A stretch of DNA of 64,000 nt from Nocardia sp. NBC_01327 (GCF_035958815.1 NZ_CP108383.1:5642001-5706000); one strand, 5' to 3'. Numbered from the stretch's first letter, positions 37,800 through 47,462 are shown. Translations and numbers: made by a program. The notes: a model not told the origin generated them from the letters alone.

Positions 37800-38123
37800 A
37801 TGAGCATCCTGGGCACCTGGGATCTGACAGTTCGCACACCGATCGGCTCACTCGCCGTGGTCTATACGTTCACCGAGACGGCAGGAACGGTGCGAGGCAC
37901 CGCCGCGGGCAAGGGCGAGACCGTCACGGTGACCGATATCGCCATCGAGGAAACCTCCGCCGGATCCCATGTGACCTGGCGCCAATCGGTCACCACACCC
38001 ATTCGCCTCAATCTCGATTTCGACGTCACCACCGCCGGAGACGAACTGACCGGTCACTCCCGAGCGGGGAGACTGCCGCGCTCGGGCGTCACCGGGATCA
38101 GGCGAACGGCCGCCGGTGATTGA
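37800..38123 (+). CDS. Small conserved-looking protein of unknown function
   Basis: A 107-residue protein, MSILGTWDLTVRTPIGSL at the start, made largely of alternating beta-strand sequence (AVVYTFTE, VTVTDIAIEET, VTWRQSVTTP, LNLDFDVTT) that suggests a lipocalin-like or small beta-barrel fold. No family is recognised. A GAGGAGAAC ribosome site and the short gap to the DJ-1/PfpI gene support a coupled two-gene unit. Confidence 0.75.
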   Translation: MSILGTWDLTVRTPIGSLAVVYTFTETAGTVRGTAAGKGETVTVTDIAIEETSAGSHVTWRQSVTTPIRLNLDFDVTTAGDELTGHSRAGRLPRSGVTGIRRTAAGD

Positions 38124-38138
38124 GTGCGCCGGCCTGGA

Positions 38139-38702
38139 TCAGGCGGGCAGTGCGGCGAGAATGCGCTGGAACACTGCCGTCGTCTCCCCGATGCCGTCGA
38201 TCGTGGTCATGATGCCGCGGTCGGCATAGTGGGCGGTGATGGCGGGAATGTGGTTGCGGTACAGGGCCAATCGCTCGCGGACCACTTCCGGATCGTCGTC
38301 TGTGCGGTGCTGTGCGGCGAAGCGGATCTCGCAGCGGCCGATGATCACGTCATCGGATACGGCGAGCTCGATGACACGGTCGAGTGCCCGATCGCCCGCG
38401 GCCAGCAGGTCATCGAGCGCCCCGGCCTGGGCGCCGGTCCGTGGATAACCGTCGAGGATATAGCCACCGGCCGCGTCGGATTCGGCCAGACGGTCGCCGA
38501 GGATCTTCAGGACCAGGTCATCGGGCACCAGCTCCCCGGCCGCCACCATGGCGGCGGCCTCCAGCCCGACCGGGGTCCCGTCCCGCATCGCCGCCCGGAA
38601 CAACTCGCCGGTCGAGATGTGCGGCACCCCGAGTTCCCGCTTCAGCATCTCCGCCTGCGTGCCTTTGCCGGAACCATTGGGACCCAGGATCACCAATCGC
38701 AT
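38139..38702 (-). CDS. Adenylate kinase-family nucleoside monophosphate kinase
   Basis: A 187-residue P-loop kinase with GPNGSGKGTQ at residues 7-16 (the usual Pro-Ala of GPPGAGKGT is replaced), HISTGELFR for AMP binding, LVPDDLVLKIL and GYILDGYPRT. The short LID region is typical of actinobacterial adenylate kinases, but its sequence (CEIRFAAQHRTDDD) departs from the GRGRADD form. It is not in a ribosomal-protein operon, so it is probably a second, accessory adenylate kinase-like enzyme; substrate could differ from AMP. It lies just downstream of, and in the same direction as, the CrtI-like gene's end region. Confidence 0.85.
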   Translation of the reverse strand: MRLVILGPNGSGKGTQAEMLKRELGVPHISTGELFRAAMRDGTPVGLEAAAMVAAGELVPDDLVLKILGDRLAESDAAGGYILDGYPRTGAQAGALDDLLAAGDRALDRVIELAVSDDVIIGRCEIRFAAQHRTDDDPEVVRERLALYRNHIPAITAHYADRGIMTTIDGIGETTAVFQRILAALPA

Positions 38703-38733
38703 ACCGATTACTCCAATCACCTTGTCAGAGAGG

Positions 38734-40164
38734 CTACTCGGGCCGAGAACCGGTGACCGAACCGGCCAGCGCCACGGCGGCGGCATTGGCGCCGCACATG
38801 CCGTGCGCTCCCGGGCCGGGCGGCGTCGCGGCCGAGCAGAGGTACATCCCGGGCACACCGATCGTGTACGGGGACAGTGTGATTCGCGGTCCGAAGACGA
38901 GCTGTCGGATATCCTTGGACCCGGTCATGATGTCGCCGCCGATGAAATTGGGGTTGTGGGCCGCCATTTCGGTGGTGCTGCGGGTCGTCAGGCCGACAAT
39001 GCGTTCCCGGAATCCGGGCGCGAACTGCTCGATGCGGGTGATGATCGCCTCCGTGGCGTCACCGGTGTAGCCGTGCGGCACGTGAGCGTAGGCCCAGAGC
39101 GGGTGGACATCACCGGCCGAGCGCTGCGGATCGGCCAGATACTGCTGGCCGACCAGTACGAACGGGCGATCGGGCAACCGCCCGGCGTGGACGTCACGTT
39201 CGGCGGTGGCGATTTCACGGTACGGCCCGCCGAGATGGACCGTCCCGGCGCGGCGGGCGTCCGGGTTGGCCCAGGGCACACCCTCCGCCACCGCGAAATC
39301 CACCTTGAACGCACCCGGCCCGCGGCGAAAGTTCCGGTAGGCGCGGGCAATTCGCGGCGGGAGCCGGTCGCCGAGGATATCGGCGACGGACTCCGGCGTC
39401 AGATCGAACATGGTCAGGTCCGACGGTGGCAGCTGGGCGGCGGTATCGATCCGGACTCCGGTTTCGATCTTGCCGCCCAGGTCCGCCAGCAGGGCCGCCA
39501 GCGCGCGGGCGATGGACTGCGATCCGCCCGCCGCGACGGGCCAGCCGTACCGATGGCCCGCCGTCAGGATTCCCATGCCGATCGCCGAGGTCAATGGCAG
39601 ATGCAGCGGCCGGAAGGCATGGGCCGCAACACCTCCGAACAGGGCTCGGGCCTCCTCGGTGTGGAAGGCGCGGGCCAGTGCGGAGGCGGGCAAGGGTGTC
39701 GGCGCACCGAACCGGGCCAGCGTGAGCGGGTGCCGGGGCACCCGCAGCAGCGGCCGCATAATGTCCTCGGCCAGCGCGTCGTAATGCTCGGAGGGACTGC
39801 CGAACAACAGCTTCCACCGGCGGCCGTCCGAACCCATCCCTGCGGCGGTGCAATCGACCGAGCGGTACAGCACACCGGCGCGCCCCTCGGAGAGCGGATG
39901 CACGCAGTCGATTTCCGGTGTACGCCAGGACAACCCGTACTGTTCGAGCCCGAGCTCGGCCAGAAAGGGCGAACCCACCGCCATCGGGTGCACCGCCGAG
40001 CACTGATCGTGCAGCAGTCCCGGCACGATCGCCTCGACGGTGCGGGTGCCGCCGCCGATCTCACTGTCGGCTTCCAGCACGGTCACCCGCACACCCGCCC
40101 GCGCGAGGGCAACGGCGGCGGCGAGTCCATTGGGCCCGCCGCCGACGACGGTCGCGGTGGTCAT
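38734..40164 (-). CDS. FAD-dependent oxidoreductase, phytoene desaturase (CrtI)-like
   Basis: A 476-residue flavoprotein with an N-terminal dinucleotide fold (VVGGGPNGLAAAVALARAG, residues 6-24, then VLEADSEIGGGTRT) and a C-terminal FAD motif (YLCSAATPPGPGAHGM). Members of this group resemble carotenoid desaturases and retinol saturases, but no crtB or crtE is nearby, so a lipid redox role is more likely. Its start codon overlaps the end of the DUF3556 gene by four bases, and both follow a FadD gene, suggesting one pathway acting on a CoA-activated acid. Confidence 0.88.
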   Translation of the reverse strand: MTTATVVGGGPNGLAAAVALARAGVRVTVLEADSEIGGGTRTVEAIVPGLLHDQCSAVHPMAVGSPFLAELGLEQYGLSWRTPEIDCVHPLSEGRAGVLYRSVDCTAAGMGSDGRRWKLLFGSPSEHYDALAEDIMRPLLRVPRHPLTLARFGAPTPLPASALARAFHTEEARALFGGVAAHAFRPLHLPLTSAIGMGILTAGHRYGWPVAAGGSQSIARALAALLADLGGKIETGVRIDTAAQLPPSDLTMFDLTPESVADILGDRLPPRIARAYRNFRRGPGAFKVDFAVAEGVPWANPDARRAGTVHLGGPYREIATAERDVHAGRLPDRPFVLVGQQYLADPQRSAGDVHPLWAYAHVPHGYTGDATEAIITRIEQFAPGFRERIVGLTTRSTTEMAAHNPNFIGGDIMTGSKDIRQLVFGPRITLSPYTIGVPGMYLCSAATPPGPGAHGMCGANAAAVALAGSVTGSRPE

Positions 40165-41945
40165 GCCAGCGCTCCGTGCCCGTGGTCCTGCGCGGGCCGG
40201 GTCCAGGTGACCGTCACCGGGATGGGTCCGTCGGGCAGCCAGGGCTGTTCGGCCACCGCGTCGGCGACCACCCAGGTACCGCGTTCGATCACGCCGAGCG
40301 CCGCATCGATGAGCTGGTAGTGCTGCACCCGGCTCCCCCACGCCTGCGATTCGACCCAGACGATGACGGCCTCACCCGGTTCGAACCGGGCCTCGCGCTG
40401 TACGGCGGTGATGAAATCCGCATTGTGCAGATGGCCGTCGCCGAAATTGAAACCGATCAGCGAATTGCAGAGGAACTCACCCTCACGCACGGTGCGGGAG
40501 TCGATATCGGGCAGGTTGTGCAGCAGGACCGAGAACAATCCGCGGCCCTGGCTGTGCATGGTCCGCCACGCGGTCACCTGCTGCATGGTGATCTCGGCCC
40601 ACTGCGGCTCATAACCGAAATCGACGAACTGATCGACCTGATTCTTCGCGGTACGCGTCACCCGATCCAGTTTGCCCTCCGCTCCCGGGGCGAACGCCCA
40701 CACCGCGGAGGCCCAGTTGCCGGCGTACTGCCGCATGGACGGCAGGAACGAGACCTTATCGGGCCGGAAGTTGCCGAGAATCGGGAAGAACAGCAGGCCT
40801 GCCAGCAGTGCCACGGCCAGCCACGGGGAGGAAAGGTCGAACGGGCTGTAGCCGTTCCCGTTCGGGAAACCCAGGAACAGGAACATCGATGCATAGGCGA
40901 ACAGCACATTCCACTCCAGCGGCACCGCGAGCGGGAAGGTCGACACGATGAACAGGTGGAAGATCACCATCGCCGCGACCGCCACCGCGGTGAGCCAGTG
41001 ACTGGTGGAGAACAGCAGCACCAGCGGTGCGATCACCTCGACGGTGGTGCCGCCGACATGCGCCATCACATCCGCGATCCGGGACGGCCGCAGATCACGC
41101 GGGAAGTCGCGGTAGTGGGCGCGCTTGATCCGGGTGAACGGCATCGACGGGCTGTTGCTGACCATGGGCGGAACCACCAGGGCGAAATGCTTGCCGAACT
41201 TGGACACTCCCGCGCCCACCCACACGATGACGATCAGCAGTTTCAACGCGATGATCATGTCGACGAACGGCAGTACCGCGAAGAAGAAGAGCGCGGGCAG
41301 ATACTGCTCACCACGGGCCGCGAGGAAAATCGTCTTGTCCCGCAACCCGTTCAGGATCAGCAGCACGATCGGCGCGATCAGCAGCGCCGGGTTCACCAGG
41401 CCCGAGGTATTGCCCGGCACCGCCGCGGAGAGCGAATCACTGTGCACGCCAGGCAGAACCAGCGCGACGACGACGGACGCCAGCAGCGCGACGTACAGCG
41501 TGATGTCGAACCAATTCCGCCGGTCCCCGCCGGTGAACGGCACCCACTTCCACGGCCGCAGCCGAATGGTGCGCGGGCGCGCCCAGAACAGGATGCCGCC
41601 GGTCATGGGTTTCACCTTGCCCGCCAACGGCCCCCACGATCCGGCAATGCCGATGCTCTCCAGCAGGACCGTCCACAGGATCGCCTTCTGATAGACGATG
41701 GGCTGGTTCCACCACTGCCCGACATGCCAGAAGGCGGGCAGATGCGAGGTGGTGGTGGCGACCACGATGCCGCCGAGGATGTACAGCACGATCAGTTTCA
41801 GGATGTAGATCGTGTGCACCATGCGCGGTGAGCCGAAGCCGTGTTCGGCCCAGTTGACCGCGAGTATCCGCATGCGCTCCATGAGCGGCAGCCGCAGGAA
41901 GTCCTCCGGCTCGACGGCGGGAAGATCGGGGTTGATGAATCCCAT
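40161..41945 (-). CDS. DUF3556-type transmembrane protein
   Basis: A 594-residue protein whose first about 390 residues hold roughly 8-10 hydrophobic segments (for example IVLYILGGIVVATTT, ITLYVALLASVVVALVLP) and whose last about 190 residues are soluble with an FNFGDGHLHNADFI motif. The overall character matches the uncharacterised DUF3556 family of mycobacteria and nocardiae; no enzymatic motif is recognised. It is coupled by overlap to the CrtI-like oxidoreductase and follows the FadD gene by 34 nt. The ATG of MGFINPDLP is chosen; longer frames overlap FadD. Confidence 0.78.
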   Translation of the reverse strand: MGFINPDLPAVEPEDFLRLPLMERMRILAVNWAEHGFGSPRMVHTIYILKLIVLYILGGIVVATTTSHLPAFWHVGQWWNQPIVYQKAILWTVLLESIGIAGSWGPLAGKVKPMTGGILFWARPRTIRLRPWKWVPFTGGDRRNWFDITLYVALLASVVVALVLPGVHSDSLSAAVPGNTSGLVNPALLIAPIVLLILNGLRDKTIFLAARGEQYLPALFFFAVLPFVDMIIALKLLIVIVWVGAGVSKFGKHFALVVPPMVSNSPSMPFTRIKRAHYRDFPRDLRPSRIADVMAHVGGTTVEVIAPLVLLFSTSHWLTAVAVAAMVIFHLFIVSTFPLAVPLEWNVLFAYASMFLFLGFPNGNGYSPFDLSSPWLAVALLAGLLFFPILGNFRPDKVSFLPSMRQYAGNWASAVWAFAPGAEGKLDRVTRTAKNQVDQFVDFGYEPQWAEITMQQVTAWRTMHSQGRGLFSVLLHNLPDIDSRTVREGEFLCNSLIGFNFGDGHLHNADFITAVQREARFEPGEAVIVWVESQAWGSRVQHYQLIDAALGVIERGTWVVADAVAEQPWLPDGPIPVTVTWTRPAQDHGHGALA

Positions 41946-41979
41946 GACAGTGCTCCTAATCGGTGAAAAAGGTGGGGGT

Positions 41980-43440
41980 TCAGTGGGTGTCGGCGTCGAG
42001 CAGGCGCAGCGCGGGTTTGTCGATCTTGCCGACGGCGTTCTTGGGCAGTTCGCCGAGAATCCGGATCGCCACGGGCAGTTTGTATTTCGCCAGACAGGTG
42101 CGCGCGTGCTCACGAATCGCGGTGGCGTCCAAGGCCGAACCGCCGGTGAGCGCGACGAACAGGATCGGCTGCTCGCCGTAGACCGGATCGGGCCTGCCCA
42201 CCACCGCCGCCTCGGCAATATCGGGCAGCTGGTAGACGACGGTCTCGATCTCCTTGGGGTAGATGTTCTCGCCGCCGCGAATGATCATGTCCTTGGCCCG
42301 ATCCACCAGGACGAGATAGCCGTCCTCGTCGAAGCGGCCGATATCGCCGGTGTGCAGCCAGCCGTCCACCACCGTGGCGGCGGTCGCCTCCGGGCGATTG
42401 AGGTAGCCGCGCATGACATTCGGCCCGGAGATCAGCACCTCGCCGCTCTCTCCGGCGGGCGCGTCGCCGCCCGCGGCGCCCAGGATGCGAATGCGCTGGC
42501 CCGGCAGCGGGATGCCGACCGTGCCCGGTTTCCGCAGTCCGGCAACCGGATTGAGGGTGCTGGCACAGGTCCCCTCGGACAGCCCGTAGCCCTCGATGAT
42601 CGGAATGCCGTAGCGGTCTTGGAATTTGGCGATCAGCTCGACGCTCGCGGGCGCCGCACCGCAGATTCCGAAACGGACCGACGAGGTGTCGGGGCGCACG
42701 TGCGCCGGCCGATTGGCCAGCATGGTGTAGATGGTCGGCACCGCGGAGAAGTACGTGGCACGGGTGCTTTCGATGCTGTCGAAGAAGGTCGCCGCGTCGA
42801 AGCGTCCCGCGACCGTGGTGCGCCCACCCGCCAGCAGCGGTGACAGCACTCCGGCCACGATCCCGTTCACATGGAACAGCGGCAGGATCAGCAGGCTGTG
42901 ATCGGCCTCGGTCAGGGCGAGCGCGTCGATCACCATGTCGCACATGGCCAGCAGGTTCGCGTGATCGAGCATGACGCCCTTGGGCCGGCCGGTGGTTCCG
43001 CTGGTGTAGATGAGCAGGGCCAGGGCCTCCGGGCCCGCGTCGACCGGATCGACCTCCGCGCCGGTTCCGCCCGCGCTCAGCTCCCGCACCGGCACCACCG
43101 CGCGCACCGGACCGTCGAACGCGCGGTCGGTGATCAAGACCTTCGCGCCCGCATCGGCCACCTGATACGCGACTTCGGCGGTGACCAGCGCCGGATTCAC
43201 CGGTGTGACCGCCGCGCCCAATCGCCAAGCGGCGAACAGGCTCAGCACCAGATCGGCGGTATTGGGCAGCATGACCGCGACCACGTCACCGGTCCCGACG
43301 CCGTATGCGCGCAGGGTGGCCGCGGCACGCCGCACCGCCTCGAGGAAGCGGGTGTTGTTCAGTGCGACGCCGTCATCGGTGAGGGCCGGATCGTCCGGGC
43401 GGACGGCGGCCCGGCGGTCCGGCAGTGCCGAGAGATTCAT
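41980..43440 (-). CDS. Acyl-CoA synthetase (FadD-like, AMP-binding)
   Basis: A 486-residue adenylate-forming ligase: P-loop IYTSGTTGRPKG (144-155), EGYGLSEG core motif, HTGDIGRFDEDGYL, RAKDMIIRGGENIYP and the terminal catalytic-lysine motif LPKNAVGKIDKPAL. It should activate a carboxylic acid to its CoA thioester. The ATG has an AAGGA site. It leads the leftward FadD - DUF3556 - CrtI-like operon and is divergent from a PucR-type regulator (167 nt between starts), the probable controller. Confidence 0.9.
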   Translation of the reverse strand: MNLSALPDRRAAVRPDDPALTDDGVALNNTRFLEAVRRAAATLRAYGVGTGDVVAVMLPNTADLVLSLFAAWRLGAAVTPVNPALVTAEVAYQVADAGAKVLITDRAFDGPVRAVVPVRELSAGGTGAEVDPVDAGPEALALLIYTSGTTGRPKGVMLDHANLLAMCDMVIDALALTEADHSLLILPLFHVNGIVAGVLSPLLAGGRTTVAGRFDAATFFDSIESTRATYFSAVPTIYTMLANRPAHVRPDTSSVRFGICGAAPASVELIAKFQDRYGIPIIEGYGLSEGTCASTLNPVAGLRKPGTVGIPLPGQRIRILGAAGGDAPAGESGEVLISGPNVMRGYLNRPEATAATVVDGWLHTGDIGRFDEDGYLVLVDRAKDMIIRGGENIYPKEIETVVYQLPDIAEAAVVGRPDPVYGEQPILFVALTGGSALDATAIREHARTCLAKYKLPVAIRILGELPKNAVGKIDKPALRLLDADTH

Positions 43441-43607
43441 GAGCAGGTCCTTGCGGAGAGGAAAACGATGCCGCCAACGGTAGAAATCCCCCGCTCGTCT
43501 GCCACCGTCGTCCGTGAACGAAGTTCGCACCCGCCCTTGTCCCGGGAGGACAAGAGCCGGTCCGCGAATCCGCAGCCACGGCCGCCGGACGGAACTACCG
43601 TGGAGGG

Positions 43608-44879
43608 GTGACGATTGCGCGGCGCGACAGCGACGTCGCGGTGGGCCGCTATGTGGAATCGATCGCCGCGCGGATGAATGCGCGGGTGACCCAGGTCAGT
43701 GCGGCCATTCGCACCGCACTCGAGGAGGACATCGCCGATCTGCGCGGCGACCCCCGCACGGCGGATCTGCTCGGCGCGAGCGTCGAGGCCAATGTCGACA
43801 CCCTGCTGCACGCGCTGCGCCACGATATCCCCGTCGAGCGCATCCAGGCGCCGGGGGCGGCCGTCGAATACGCCAGACGTCTTGCCCAGCAAGGCATTCC
43901 GTCCAATGCCCTGGTGCGCGCCTATCGCCTCGGGCAGCGCCGTCTCACCGAGATGGTGTTCGCCGAACTGCACGAGATGGCCATCCCGCCCGAAGACCGG
44001 GTCACCACCATCGAGCGGATCACCGCGATCCTGTTCGACTACATCGACCGGATTACCGAACAGGTTGTCGTCATCTACGACGATGAGCGCGAGCGCTGGC
44101 TGGAGAATCGGAACAGCGTGCGCGCCTTACGCATCCGCGAACTGCTGACCACCCGCAAACCGGTCGACGCCGATGCGGCGTCCACCACCATCCGGTATCC
44201 GCTGCGCTGGCATCACGTCGCGCTGGTGCTGTGGTATCCCGAGGCCGAGGACGATGAGATCCCGCGGCTGCAGCAGTTCGTCCGCGAACTCGCCGAGGCG
44301 CTGGACACCGCGGCGGCGCCGCTGTTCGTCGCCACCGATCCGGTGTGCTGCTGGGCATGGCTGCCCTATCGCAGCGATCCTCGCGATCCGGCCCCGCGCA
44401 TCCGGTCCTACGCACTGGCACACTCCGGTTCGCCCGGTATCGCGATCGGACCGGCCGCCGCCGGGGTCGACGGATTCCGCACCTCGCACCGGTACGCCGA
44501 GCGCGCCCAGGCGGTGGCGCTGGTGCGCGATCTGCCGAATCCGATTCTGGCCGCCTCGGATCCGGGGCTGTCCACCGCGGCACTGCTCGGCGGTGATCTC
44601 ACGCAGACTCGCGAGTGGGTGGGCGAGGTGCTCGGAGACCTGGCGGCCGATACCGAGAACGATGAGCGCCTGCGCGAGACCCTGCGCGTATTCCTGCGCA
44701 CCGGTTCGAGTTTCAAGGCGGCGGCCGGTGAACTGGATCTGCATTTCAACTCGGTGAAATACCGGGTCGGCCGGGCCATCGCGCGGCGCGGCCGGCCGAT
44801 CACGCAGGACCGGCTCGATGTCGAGGTCGCCCTGCTGGTGTGCCACTGGTACGGGAAAGCGGTGCTGCTAGCCGCCTGA
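43608..44879 (+). CDS. PucR family transcriptional regulator
   Basis: A 423-residue regulator with a helical N-terminal sensor (RsbT-co-antagonist-like region, residues about 1-160), a middle CdaR-like domain and a C-terminal PucR helix-turn-helix (FLRTGSSFKAAAGELDLHFN onward). The GTG sits only one base after GGAGG, so the real start could be a later codon. It is divergent from the FadD - DUF3556 operon and upstream of a second PucR-type gene and the PHA-like operon, so it may control one or both. Confidence 0.85.
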   Translation: MTIARRDSDVAVGRYVESIAARMNARVTQVSAAIRTALEEDIADLRGDPRTADLLGASVEANVDTLLHALRHDIPVERIQAPGAAVEYARRLAQQGIPSNALVRAYRLGQRRLTEMVFAELHEMAIPPEDRVTTIERITAILFDYIDRITEQVVVIYDDERERWLENRNSVRALRIRELLTTRKPVDADAASTTIRYPLRWHHVALVLWYPEAEDDEIPRLQQFVRELAEALDTAAAPLFVATDPVCCWAWLPYRSDPRDPAPRIRSYALAHSGSPGIAIGPAAAGVDGFRTSHRYAERAQAVALVRDLPNPILAASDPGLSTAALLGGDLTQTREWVGEVLGDLAADTENDERLRETLRVFLRTGSSFKAAAGELDLHFNSVKYRVGRAIARRGRPITQDRLDVEVALLVCHWYGKAVLLAA

Positions 44880-45011
44880 TCGCGCCCGCGGTATCCCCGC
44901 CGCCGGCGCACGGCCGGAGACGGCGGTCACGGTGCCGCAGACAATCTCCGGCTCGTTCTTCGTCCCCGCGAGACAATGGCAACCGCCCGCGTGCGGCCTA
45001 CCTTTTTCGCC

Positions 45012-45782
45012 ATGGACAACGGCAGGACACCCTCGCAGATCAGCACCACGGCGGGTGAACCGGCCCGGCGGACCGATCAGGTCATCGACGACCTGCTCTA
45101 CGGCCGACTGTTCGACCAGTGGAGTGTGTGCGAGGCCGCCGACTATCTGCGCCTCCCGTCCACCGGCCCGTTCGTGGTGGTCGCGGCCCAGGCACCGGAG
45201 CTCGGGGTGGCGGCACTGCCGGAGATCGAACCCAAACTGCGCAGCCTCGACGCCTTCTCTGCCTGGTGGCTGCTGCCGGAACAGCAGATCGGCATGGTGA
45301 GCTTCCGGACCGAGACACAGTGGACGAATACGCTCGCCCTGCTCTCCCGCACCGCGACCACGCGGGTCGGGGTGAGCTCCCGCTTCGACGATCTCCGCGA
45401 TACCGCCCAGGCGCTGCGCTATGCGCGCATCGCCCTGCGCGGACGCGGGGAATCGGGTGAACTCGTATCGGTCTTCGACAGCTCGATACTCGGCAGCGCC
45501 GCCGTGAGCGCACCCGAGGTGACGACCAAACTCGTTGCCCCCCTGATTGATTCGTTCGACGAACTGGCCGAGGACGAGCGGCAGGTGCTGTTCGAGACCT
45601 TCCGGGTCTGGGTGCAGCACGACGGTTCGCTGCGCACCACCGGCGAACTGCTGTTCTGCCATCCCAATACGGTGCGCTACCGGTTGCACCGCATCGAGGA
45701 GCGCACCGGCAGATCGCTCTCGCGGCCACGGGATCTCGCCGAACTCTGCTTCGCCTTCGAAGTGCAGCGGCGGCTGCTGTGA
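45012..45782 (+). CDS. Short PucR/CdaR-type helix-turn-helix regulator
   Basis: A 256-residue protein made only of the CdaR-like middle domain and the C-terminal PucR helix-turn-helix (TTGELLFCHPNTVRYRLHRI). It lacks the N-terminal sensor domain seen in the neighbouring 423-residue PucR, which suggests either a truncated paralogue or a partner. Two starts are possible (44976 or 45012) and neither has a clear ribosome site. It lies 161 nt upstream of the FadD of the PHA-like operon, which is its most likely target. Confidence 0.78.
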   Translation: MDNGRTPSQISTTAGEPARRTDQVIDDLLYGRLFDQWSVCEAADYLRLPSTGPFVVVAAQAPELGVAALPEIEPKLRSLDAFSAWWLLPEQQIGMVSFRTETQWTNTLALLSRTATTRVGVSSRFDDLRDTAQALRYARIALRGRGESGELVSVFDSSILGSAAVSAPEVTTKLVAPLIDSFDELAEDERQVLFETFRVWVQHDGSLRTTGELLFCHPNTVRYRLHRIEERTGRSLSRPRDLAELCFAFEVQRRLL

Positions 45783-45943
45783 ACGCCCGCATTCCCGCGC
45801 CCAGGGTAAGCGCCTCGCACCGCCGCGGCGGTGTCCTGCCGAACACCGTCGCGGCAGGGACATTGTCCGCGGGCACATCGACTCCGATCTTGTGGTGCAA
45901 AACCATGGAGAGACCGGCGAATCGCAGTCGAAAGGGGCACTCC

Positions 45944-47458
45944 GTGCCGAATCTCGCCCTCAACCTCACCGCCGCCGCACTGCGGTGGCCGGACCGAATC
46001 GCCACCCGGGTCGACCAGCACACCCTCACCTATGCCGAATTGGACGCTGCCGCAGGACGAACGGCGACCTTCCTGGCCGCCGCCGGCATCGGCCCGGGCG
46101 ATCGGGTCGGGCTGATGCTGCCCAATACCGCGGCGGTTCCGGTGACCTACTACGGAATTCTGCGTCTCGGCGCGATCGTGGTGCCGATGAACCCGCTCAT
46201 GCATGCCCGCGAGGTGGAGTTCTATCTGACCAATACCGGCGCCCGCGCCCTGTTCGGCACACCGGCCTTCGCGGACGCCGCGATCTCCGCCTGCGCCGCT
46301 ACCGGCGCACAGTGCTGGATAGTCGATGATGCCGAATTGGACTCGATCACAGCGGATTTCAGTCCGTACGGCCCGCCCGCCGAACGCGCCGACTCCGATA
46401 CCGCGGTCATTCTGCACACCTCCGGCACCACCGGCCGCCCCAAGGGCGCGGAGCTCACCCACGGCAGTCTCGGCAACAATCAGGATCTCACCGCCCGCAC
46501 CCTGCTGCACCTGACACCGGACGATGTGGTGCTCGGCTGCCTGCCGCTGTTCCACGTCTTCGGCATGACCTGCGGTATGAACGCGGCGCTGGCCGCGGGC
46601 GCGACGCTGACGCTGCTCCCCCGCTTCGACCCGGCCACCGCGATCGACATCATCCGCCGCGACGGGGTCACCGTCTTCGAGGGTGTGCCGACCATGTATT
46701 CGGCCATGCTCGGTGTGGCCGACCGGTTCCCGCCGCAGGCCACCGCCACCCTGCGCACCTGCGTCTCCGGCGGTTCCGCGCTGCCGGTCCAGGTGCTGCA
46801 CGATTTCGAGAAGGCGTTCGAGGCCGAGATCCTGGAGGGCTACGGACTGTCCGAGACCTCACCGGTGGCCTCGTTCAATCACCCTGGCACGCAACGTAAA
46901 CCGGGTTCCATCGGCACGCCGGTCGAGGGCGTGCGAATGCGGCTGGTGGACGAGAACGGGCGCGAGACGCTGCCCGGCGTCGCGGGCGAGATCCAGGTGC
47001 TGGGCCCGAATGTGATGAAGGGCTACTGGAATCAGCCCGAGGCCACCGCCGCGGCCATGCACGACGGCTGGTTCGCCACCGGGGATATCGCCCGCCGCGA
47101 TGAGGACGGCTACTACTTCATCATCGACCGCAAGAAGGAACTCATTATTCGCGGCGGCTACAACGTCTATCCGCGCGAGGTCGAAGAGGTGCTGTATCAG
47201 CATCCGGCGGTGGCCGAGGCCGCGGCGGTCGGGCTGCCGCACGCCTCGCTCGGCGAAGAGGTCGGCGCGGCCGTCGTGCTGAAGGCCGGTGCGCAGGCGG
47301 ATCCCGACGAGTTGCGGCGGTTCGTCAAGGAACGCATCGCCGCCTACAAATACCCCCGCCGCGTCTGGCTCGCCGAGAGCCTGCCCAAGGGGCCCACCGG
47401 AAAGATTCTGCGCCGCGCGGTGCAGCGACCCGAATTTCCCGAATTCCAGGAGAAGTGA
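45944..47458 (+). CDS. Long-chain acyl-CoA synthetase (FadD-like)
   Basis: A 504-residue AMP-forming ligase with LHTSGTTGRPKGAELTH, EGYGLSETSP, ATGDIARRDEDGYYFI, DRKKELIIRGGYNVYP and the C-terminal LPKGPTGKILRRAV carrying the catalytic lysine. It should supply acyl-CoA to the downstream enzymes. The GTG start is chosen because an AAAGGGG site lies nine bases upstream; a longer ATG frame adds 55 non-homologous residues. It is the first gene of a tight five-gene operon. Confidence 0.9.
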   Translation: MPNLALNLTAAALRWPDRIATRVDQHTLTYAELDAAAGRTATFLAAAGIGPGDRVGLMLPNTAAVPVTYYGILRLGAIVVPMNPLMHAREVEFYLTNTGARALFGTPAFADAAISACAATGAQCWIVDDAELDSITADFSPYGPPAERADSDTAVILHTSGTTGRPKGAELTHGSLGNNQDLTARTLLHLTPDDVVLGCLPLFHVFGMTCGMNAALAAGATLTLLPRFDPATAIDIIRRDGVTVFEGVPTMYSAMLGVADRFPPQATATLRTCVSGGSALPVQVLHDFEKAFEAEILEGYGLSETSPVASFNHPGTQRKPGSIGTPVEGVRMRLVDENGRETLPGVAGEIQVLGPNVMKGYWNQPEATAAAMHDGWFATGDIARRDEDGYYFIIDRKKELIIRGGYNVYPREVEEVLYQHPAVAEAAAVGLPHASLGEEVGAAVVLKAGAQADPDELRRFVKERIAAYKYPRRVWLAESLPKGPTGKILRRAVQRPEFPEFQEK

Positions 47459-47462
47459 GCAC

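Noticed and set aside
38548..41831. Two long forward frames (590 and 637 codons) over the CrtI-like and DUF3556 genes
   Set aside because: They are antisense shadows of genes with clear flavin motifs and membrane segments; their translations are His/Gly/Arg-rich without motifs.
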